A stretch of DNA of 64,000 nucleotides from Bin75 sp965223955 (GTDB lineage: Bacteria > Nitrospirota > Nitrospiria > Nitrospirales > UBA8639): the NCBI GenBank assembly GCA_965223955.1, contig OZ245029.1:868001-932000 (forward strand). Direction: 5' to 3'. Position 1 is the first letter of the stretch, and every line of letters begins with the position of its first letter. Under the pieces are notes generated by a model, which was not told where the DNA came from, ran no database searches, and saw nothing but the letters and a program-made list of their open reading frames with translations. The translations under genes were made by a program, and so were the position numbers. Shown here in pieces: positions 58,968 to 64,000 of the stretch.

Positions 58968-59615
58968 ATGACAACACAATCATCTTCCCCGGATCGGGCG
59001 GACGCGCATCGGACCACCCGGTCCCTCGGCATGCTCAGCCTCTCCATCCTCCTGCTCGTCCTCGTGATCCCCGCGCTCGTCTGGGGGGAAGAAAAAGGGT
59101 TTAGCGCCACCTCGGCCACAAACGAGAGCGAGGGGAGCGTGACCACGCAGACCGAACTGATAGCGCTGGACCAGGAACATTGGAAGCGCCCGCAATCCGC
59201 CTTCAAATGGATTGCCATGGCCCGGGGCATCAACATTCCCTGGGACACGTTCGGGCGACAAGGGTGGATGACGGATGACGCCTACGTGGATCCGGTGGAT
59301 CCCGGCGTGTCCGAATTTTCGGCGGATACGGAAATATTCTATCTCGTCTTCGCGATATCGGCCCTCGATGCGCCCTCGCAATATCGAGCGGCGTGGTTTC
59401 ACATGCCGGACGGACACACCCCGTCAACAGAGCTCACGGGAACCGATGCCCTGTTTCTGGAAATGAACGAAAAAGCAGGGTACCTGGAAATCTTCCGACC
59501 CGACGGCGGCTGGAAAAAGGGAAAGTATCTCGTCAAGCTCTACTTCGAAAGTCCCGGCCAGGAACTGTACGAACCCAACGTCATCGGCACCATGGCGTTC
59601 ACGATCACGGACTGA
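58968..59615 (+). CDS. Exported protein of unknown function
   Basis: A 215-residue protein with a signal peptide: basic start, hydrophobic LGMLSLSILLLVLVIPALVWG, cleavage near VWGEE. The mature part is mostly beta with TEIFYLVFAISALDAPSQYRAAWFHMPDG and GKYLVKLYFESPGQELYEPNVIGTMAFTI, which looks like a single immunoglobulin-like ligand or protein binding domain. No family was recognised. The ATG at 58968 was chosen because it begins the signal; the frame opens at 58902. Confidence 0.72.
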   Translation: MTTQSSSPDRADAHRTTRSLGMLSLSILLLVLVIPALVWGEEKGFSATSATNESEGSVTTQTELIALDQEHWKRPQSAFKWIAMARGINIPWDTFGRQGWMTDDAYVDPVDPGVSEFSADTEIFYLVFAISALDAPSQYRAAWFHMPDGHTPSTELTGTDALFLEMNEKAGYLEIFRPDGGWKKGKYLVKLYFESPGQELYEPNVIGTMAFTITD

Positions 59616-59824
59616 CCCCCGCGGTGCTCCCCCCCGCGACAACGACCAACGACAACGACCCTGGATCCCTCCCCGCAGAACCCTCTCCTGTCATTCCCGT
59701 TTTTTCCTCTCTGTCATCCCCGACGTTTGTAATCGGGGATCCAGGGTTATCGGGAATCCAGGGTTCTGTTCCAGGCGGACCCGCACGCATGGAGGAGCAG
59801 ACGAAAAAAACCTGGATCCCCTAA
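59616..59824. repeat. Intergenic dRS3-like hairpins interrupted by IS30
   Basis: TGTCATTCCCG and TGTCATCCCCGACGTTTGTA(ATCGGGGATCCAGG) lie at 59690-59750. At 59810-59821 a CCTGGATCCCC half-hairpin stops at the IS30 left end; the other half, CCGCGTGCGCGAGGATGACA, resumes after the right end near 60857. Confidence 0.75.
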
Positions 59825-60848
59825 ATTCACAAACGAAGTGCAACACCTTGTTAAGGTGTTGCCATGGGACGCTACTACACACAACTCACCCTTGAAGACC
59901 GCTGTGAAATGGCCCGCTTACACACCACGGGACACTCGATCCGCCAAATTGCGGCAACTCTGGATCGCGCGCCATCGACTGTGGCTCGGGAGCTGAACCG
60001 CAATGGGTCCACCACCCAGGGCTACCGCCCAGGCTATGCCGACCAACAAGCCCGGGCGCGCCGCTGGCAGGGCTCCAAGCTCGACCGCGACAGCACGCTC
60101 CGCGCCACGGTCCTGGCGCAGCTTCAACACGGCTGGTCCCCCCAACAGGTGGCCGGCCGCCTCGCTCGGGAGCAGCACCGACCGGTCATCTCCCACGAGA
60201 CCATCTACCGCTTCATCTATGCGCAGATGGCCCGCAAAACAGAGTACGCCTGGCGCCACTATCTGCCGCAGGCCAAAGCCAAACGCGGGCGCCGTTGCTA
60301 CAAGGGGCGCAGCCCGGCGTCCTTTATCGCTCTGCGCCGCCCGCTGGCGGAGCGGCCGGCGGCGGTCGCGGATCGCCGTACCCCGGGCCATTGGGAGGCC
60401 GATCTGATGTTGTTCCGGATCTACGGCCAAGCCATCTTGACCCTCCATGAGCGCCACTCCCGCCTGCTGATCGCCGCGCGCCCCCCCGGCAAAGCCGCCG
60501 CGCCGATCGCCCACGCCATCGCCACCCTCCTCGCGCCCTTGCCCCCCACGTGGCGCCAAACAATCACCTTCGATAACGGGACGGAGTTTGCGCGGCATTA
60601 TGCCCTCCATACGCTCGGCCTCGAAACCTTCTTCTGTGAGACCCACTCGCCCTGGCAAAAGGGCGGCGTCGAAAACGCCATCGGCCGCTTGCGCCGGACC
60701 CTGCCCCGCAAGACCGACTTGGTGGCTCTCTCCGATGAACACTTTACGCATCTGGTTCAGGTATACAATAATACCCCGCGGAAATGTCTCGGCTATCAGA
60801 CGCCCGCCGAGGTTTTTAGAAACCACCTGTTGCACTTCAAATGTGAAT
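59825..60848. mobile_element. IS30-family insertion sequence
   Basis: A 1024-bp element bounded by inverted ends ATTCACAAACGAAGTGCAAC and (inverted right end) ATTCACATTTGAAGTGCAAC. It carries one transposase gene. No target duplication was recognised. The element splits a dRS3-like hairpin. Confidence 0.8.
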
Positions 60849-60874
60849 CCACCTCCCCGCGTGCGCGAGGATGA
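59864..60874 (+). CDS. IS30-family transposase
   Basis: A 336-residue IS30-type DDE transposase: N-terminal HTH YTQLTLEDRCEMARLHTTGHSIRQIAATLDRAPSTVARELNRNGS, then GHWEADLMLF, FDNGTEFARHYAL and SPWQKGGVENAIGRLRR as D, D, E. The frame is intact. A hairpin CAACACCTT-gtt-AAGGTGTTG (59841-59861) hides the AAGG ribosome site just before the ATG, which would limit translation. The last codons run 26 bp beyond the element end and use a TGA from the split hairpin repeat. Confidence 0.9.
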   Translation: MGRYYTQLTLEDRCEMARLHTTGHSIRQIAATLDRAPSTVARELNRNGSTTQGYRPGYADQQARARRWQGSKLDRDSTLRATVLAQLQHGWSPQQVAGRLAREQHRPVISHETIYRFIYAQMARKTEYAWRHYLPQAKAKRGRRCYKGRSPASFIALRRPLAERPAAVADRRTPGHWEADLMLFRIYGQAILTLHERHSRLLIAARPPGKAAAPIAHAIATLLAPLPPTWRQTITFDNGTEFARHYALHTLGLETFFCETHSPWQKGGVENAIGRLRRTLPRKTDLVALSDEHFTHLVQVYNNTPRKCLGYQTPAEVFRNHLLHFKCESTSPRARG

Positions 60875-60914
60875 CAGAAGGAAAAGCGAGGATGACAGAA
60901 GGAAAAGCGAGGAT

Positions 60915-61202
60915 TGTAAAGGTTCAGTCATTCGTTGACAGAATGAAGGGTGACTCCAAGAGGGGAACTCGGAAAGAAGGGCCAGCTTGTTCCTGAGGAC
61001 TGCCTGCGCCTCTTCTTCTCGTGGCTTCGTCTCTGGCGACGCGGTCGGTCGGCGGGTGGGTGTCGTCAGCGATGAACCCCCCTGGCCCCCCTTATCAGGG
61101 GGGCTCTAAGCCGTCCCCCTGATAAGGGGGATTGAGGGGGTTGTCTTACAAAGGAGGGGAAAGACGGGGCGAGAATTGTCAACGAATGACTGAACACATA
61201 CA
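60915..61202. mobile_element. 288-bp MITE, copy 2 (inverted relative to copy 1)
   Basis: Same length and almost the same sequence as 45221-45508, in opposite orientation, with ends TGTAAAGGTTCAGTCATTCG and TGTATGTGTTCAGTCATTCG (inverted). Flanks AGGAT and AGAAT may be a diverged 5-bp target duplication. The interior stem reads CCCCTTATCAGGGG against CCCCTGATAAGGGG, differing from copy 1 by a compensated base pair. Confidence 0.85.
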
Positions 61203-61245
61203 AGAATGACAGAAGGAAAAGAAGGAAAGACAGGAGAGGAACGCC

Positions 61246-62850
61246 TTACGACGTGCGGCGTTGTGCCGCCGGGCGTGACCGCAGGATTTTTTCCAGTGTC
61301 AGCAGGGCCTCCCGGCCGGAGTTGGCTTCGAGGCCGTTGGAGAGACTTTGGTCGGCGTAGGTGTGGCCGTGGTCCTGCGTGGCGCTTTGGCTGAGACTGC
61401 CGGACCAGGGCCGCGGGTCGCGGCTCCCGCGTTTCTTGTCCCAGGCCGTCAGACACGCCTTCGCAATGAGCTTGTTCAGCGGAGCGGGATTGTAGAGCAA
61501 TTTCTTGATGTTCCACGGCGTGAGGCTGAGCGGGTTATAGCCAGCCGACAGGTAGCCGTCCGACAACAACCGCTGCTCCAGGTCCGTATTCGGCTGAACG
61601 CCCAAAAAGAACATCAGGGGGAACACGCGGTCTTCCCCGAGAATCGACGCCACCACCTTATACGACTCGATACTTTGCAAGAGCGTCTCCTCGGTTTCCT
61701 CCGGCGAGTTGAGCGAATAATTCAGGATCACGCGTCCCGCAAACCCCGCCTCCTTCAAATACCGGCAGCCGTCATACAAGTGTTCCAGCTTGAAGCCCAT
61801 GTGCAAGCTGTTCAGCACCTGCTGTGAGCCCGCGGTAATCGCCACTTCCAGGTCGCCCACCCCGGACCGCACCATCAGTTTCGCCAGGTCCGCGGAAATG
61901 AGCGACGTGCGCACGTACCCCGACCATTCGATTTCCAGGCCGTCGCGAATGATCCGTTCCAGAATCTCCGTGCATTGCGGGTACGCGTCCTTCCCTGTAA
62001 TGAACTGCGCATCCGTAAACCAGAAGCGCCGCGCGCCCCATTGATGATAATACTGCGCAATATCGTGCACCACGTTGGCGGCCGGCCGATAGCGCACGCG
62101 CTTCCCCTCGATATACGGATACAGACAAAACGCGCAGTCATACGGACACCCCCGTTTCGACTGCACGCCGATACACTCGCCCACGTACTCCTCGTACTGC
62201 GGAAAAATCGACGTCAGGTAGGGGAGATCCACCGTCAACGAATCCAGCATGGCCGGCGTATGCTTCGTGCCTTTGGTCACGCGCCCGTCCGTTTTCACGA
62301 TGAACCGTTCATCCGCCAAGGGCTCGTCGTTCAACACCTTGAGGATCGCATCCTCGCCCTCGCCCAAAATCCCGAGCGTGTTGTCCGGCAGTTGCTCAAT
62401 CAACTGATCCGCGAACGCGGTGAACGCCCCCCCGCCGATCATCAGCCGCGCGTCCGAAAACTCCCGGTGCACGAGCCACGGGTACGACAGGTTCCGGCGG
62501 ATATCCTGATAATACCGGTACAGGTTCCGGACCCCCTGGAACGACGCCACCACGCGCTTCAAGGGATTGCCCGCGTAATAAAAATTGAACGCCTGCTCCA
62601 GCGACGCGTCGCCTTCATGCGGCGAAAAAATCTGAATGTCGCGCCACGAAAAACACACGAGCTCAGGCTTGAACCGGCGCACCGTGTCCCGCAACGCGCG
62701 AGACCGTTCCGCAACCGGAAACAGCGACAAATCCAGAATTTGCTGGCGGACCTCCGGCCGGCGCCGGTGAATGAAATCGGCCAGGTAGGTAATGCCGGTC
62801 GGATAGACCTTCTTACACGGCAGGAAGACGTAGAGGAGGGAATCCATCAC
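61246..62850 (-). CDS. B12-binding-like radical SAM protein
   Basis: A 534-residue protein of the cobalamin-binding radical SAM architecture: an N-terminal Rossmann-like region (YPTGITYLADFIHRR, IGGGAFTAFADQLIEQL, LGILGEGEDAI) and a radical SAM domain with Cys235-x3-Cys239-x2-Cys242 (RGCPYDCAFCLYP). The cobalamin motif DxHxxG is not obvious, so B12 binding is uncertain. Members modify lipids, tetrapyrroles or natural products. It precedes ubiE on the same strand by 3 bp, so a quinone or lipid-linked role is worth considering. The C-terminal 60 residues are low complexity. Confidence 0.82.
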   Translation of the reverse strand: MMDSLLYVFLPCKKVYPTGITYLADFIHRRRPEVRQQILDLSLFPVAERSRALRDTVRRFKPELVCFSWRDIQIFSPHEGDASLEQAFNFYYAGNPLKRVVASFQGVRNLYRYYQDIRRNLSYPWLVHREFSDARLMIGGGAFTAFADQLIEQLPDNTLGILGEGEDAILKVLNDEPLADERFIVKTDGRVTKGTKHTPAMLDSLTVDLPYLTSIFPQYEEYVGECIGVQSKRGCPYDCAFCLYPYIEGKRVRYRPAANVVHDIAQYYHQWGARRFWFTDAQFITGKDAYPQCTEILERIIRDGLEIEWSGYVRTSLISADLAKLMVRSGVGDLEVAITAGSQQVLNSLHMGFKLEHLYDGCRYLKEAGFAGRVILNYSLNSPEETEETLLQSIESYKVVASILGEDRVFPLMFFLGVQPNTDLEQRLLSDGYLSAGYNPLSLTPWNIKKLLYNPAPLNKLIAKACLTAWDKKRGSRDPRPWSGSLSQSATQDHGHTYADQSLSNGLEANSGREALLTLEKILRSRPAAQRRTS

Positions 62851-62853
62851 GCG

Positions 62854-63669
62854 TCATCCTTCGCGTTGGCTCAGGACAGGCCCTTCGACTCTGCTCAGGA
62901 CAGGCTTTACGGCCACGTGAATAGCCACGATCCCGCCGTTGAGATTGTGATAATCCACGCGGGCGAACCCGGCCTCCCGCAGCAGGGCGGCCAACTGTTC
63001 CTGATCGGGAAACGCGCGAATGGATTCGGGCAGGTAGCGGTACACGTCCGTGTGATCTCCGGCGACCCAGGTGCCGATAGCGGGCAGGAGCCGAAACGAA
63101 TACCAGTCATACACGCGCCGGAGCCAGGTACACCCCGGCCGGGAAAATTCCAGACACACGAAGCGGCCACCCGGTTTCAGCACGCGATGAATCTCACGAA
63201 AAGCTTGAGGCCGGTCCCCCACGTTGCGAATGCAAAACCCCGTCGTCACCGCGTCGAACGTGTCGTCGCGAAACCCGATGCGTTCCGCGTTCCCGCGAAA
63301 ACAAGCGATGCGCGAAGCCAGGCCGCGCCGGCCGATCTTCTCGACGCCGATCCGCAGCATGGCGAAATTCAAATCCATCGCCGCCACCCGGCCCTGCGGC
63401 CCCATCCGGCCATCCAGCAACAAGGCCAGATCCCCGGTACCCGCGCCCAGGTCCAGCGCGCGCCCGTGCGTGTGGACCGGGATATGGCTCGCGGCCAACG
63501 CCTTCCAGCGACGATGAAGCCCGAAACTGAGCAGGGAATTATTGAGATCGTACCGTGCGGCAATCGCGGTAAACATGCGCTGCACAGCCTGTTCCCGCGA
63601 CGCGCCCGACCATTGCGACACGGTCTTACCCGTGGCCGCGTCGGCAGTGTGGTCCATGGATGGCATCAT
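62854..63669 (-). CDS. ubiE: Demethylmenaquinone/ubiquinone C-methyltransferase
   Basis: A 271-residue methyltransferase that performs the C-methylation step of menaquinone or ubiquinone synthesis. VQRMFTAIAARYDLNNSLLSFGLHRRWK, ALDLGAGTGDLALLL, AVTTGFCIRNVGDRPQAFREIHRVLKPGGRFVCLEFSRP and YRYLPESIRAFPDQEQLAALLREAGF are signature stretches. The natural end would be near GGIVAIHVAVK; the last 16 residues (PVLSRVEGPVLSQREG) are encoded by two tandem dispersed-repeat modules of about 24 bp. ATG at 63669 or 63666. Confidence 0.93.
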   Translation of the reverse strand: MMPSMDHTADAATGKTVSQWSGASREQAVQRMFTAIAARYDLNNSLLSFGLHRRWKALAASHIPVHTHGRALDLGAGTGDLALLLDGRMGPQGRVAAMDLNFAMLRIGVEKIGRRGLASRIACFRGNAERIGFRDDTFDAVTTGFCIRNVGDRPQAFREIHRVLKPGGRFVCLEFSRPGCTWLRRVYDWYSFRLLPAIGTWVAGDHTDVYRYLPESIRAFPDQEQLAALLREAGFARVDYHNLNGGIVAIHVAVKPVLSRVEGPVLSQREG

Positions 63670-63818
63670 GCACGCAGTTAAAACCCCCCCGCCGAATTTG
63701 TCAAGACAACCCCCCCGCAGTGCACCTGCCGCCGAGCGCAGAATCGTGCGGCATCACCGCTGCGGTCGTGCCCGCAACGTCCCCTTCGGTCATTCCTGCT
63801 TTCCCCTTCTGTCATTCC

Positions 63819-64000
63819 TGTATGTGTTCAGTAATTCGTTGACAATTCTCGCCCCGTCTTTCCCCTCCTTTGTAAGGAGGGGTGAGGGGAGGTAGAGGCT
63901 ATGACCAGGACGGCGGACCCCCGTGCTCCATGGACGGTTGGCTCTACCCCACCTACCCTCCCCTTACAAAGGGGAGGAAACAGACGCCCCTTCTTTCAGG
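63819..64000. mobile_element. Third MITE-like end, cut by the window edge
   Basis: TGTATGTGTTCAGTAATTCG followed by TTGACAATTCTCGCCCCGTC repeats the left end of the 288-bp MITE and again begins directly after a TGTCATTCC half-hairpin. After about 75 bp the interior differs (TTACAAAGGGGAGG stems). The other end is outside the window. No gene was seen in 63670-64000. Confidence 0.65.

Noticed and set aside
61975..63681. A 568-codon plus-strand frame opposite the radical SAM and ubiE genes.
   Set aside because: Arg/His/Pro-rich antisense shadow without motifs; both minus-strand genes are convincing.

Overview
This looks like a chromosomal window from a GC-rich Gram-negative bacterium. The evidence is outer-membrane lipoproteins with clear lipoboxes, a C-terminal beta-barrel protein, an MsbA-like exporter and a CsgG operon. 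The gene set (DapL-type aminotransferase, double-length dCTP deaminase, lysine 2,3-aminomutase, F-type ATP synthase F0 genes, NirQ/CbbQ-like AAA+ ATPase, PhoX-like protein) would fit a Nitrospirota (Nitrospira-like) genome. That placement is inference only: no rRNA or marker gene is present to test it. No tRNA, rRNA or CRISPR array was seen.

Layout. 1-10 kb is core metabolism and repair: transaldolase end, family-5 UDG, glycerate kinase, MazG-like hydrolase, Ogt, HD-GYP protein, PhoX-like protein with a coupled SUMF1-like protein, PanC, FolK, DapL. 10-13 kb is an accessory patch with dinD, a decayed second dinD and a RhuM-Fic protein. 13-24 kb holds a methyltransferase, ABC exporter, a Phd/VapC pair, NadB, PabC/PabB and an HTH regulator. 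24.6-28.2 kb is a very large fibronectin-type-III/beta-barrel surface protein behind a consensus promoter. 28.4-30.2 kb is atpZ/I-atpB-atpE-atpF. 30.2-36.5 kb is an accessory island: rhodanese, a duplicated atpF end, a T5orf172 protein, a membrane-protein pair, a wrecked HigBA, LarE and an AT-rich toxin-antitoxin candidate. 36.5-43 kb has RlmN, a HARE-HTH protein, two tiny histone-H1-like genes, LipB, an SDR and two glycosyltransferase-type genes. 43.2-44.9 kb is a type II restriction-modification pair. 45-51 kb has dCTP deaminase, KamA, a glutaredoxin-like protein and an unidentified large protein. 50.8-61.2 kb mixes two insertion sequences (IS481-like, IS30-like), a CsgG-family lipoprotein operon, a TbpB-like gene split in two frames, an AAA+ ATPase, a HAD phosphatase and a GIY-YIG nuclease. 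The window closes with a radical SAM protein and UbiE/MenG.

The most striking property is a dense population of small mobile or palindromic repeats. There are hairpins of the form TGTCAT-stem-loop-stem-TCCAG with covarying stems (like neisserial dRS3), a second hairpin family with the GCGGCTAC signature, and a module of about 24 bp seen at occupied and empty sites and also inside coding sequences. A 288-bp MITE occurs in two almost identical copies, with ends resembling the IS481-like element. The MITE and the IS30 element lie inside the dRS3-like hairpins. Two accessory cassettes (rhodanese, restriction-modification) are each flanked by a diverged duplicate of one end of the adjacent core gene, which suggests a common route of acquisition.
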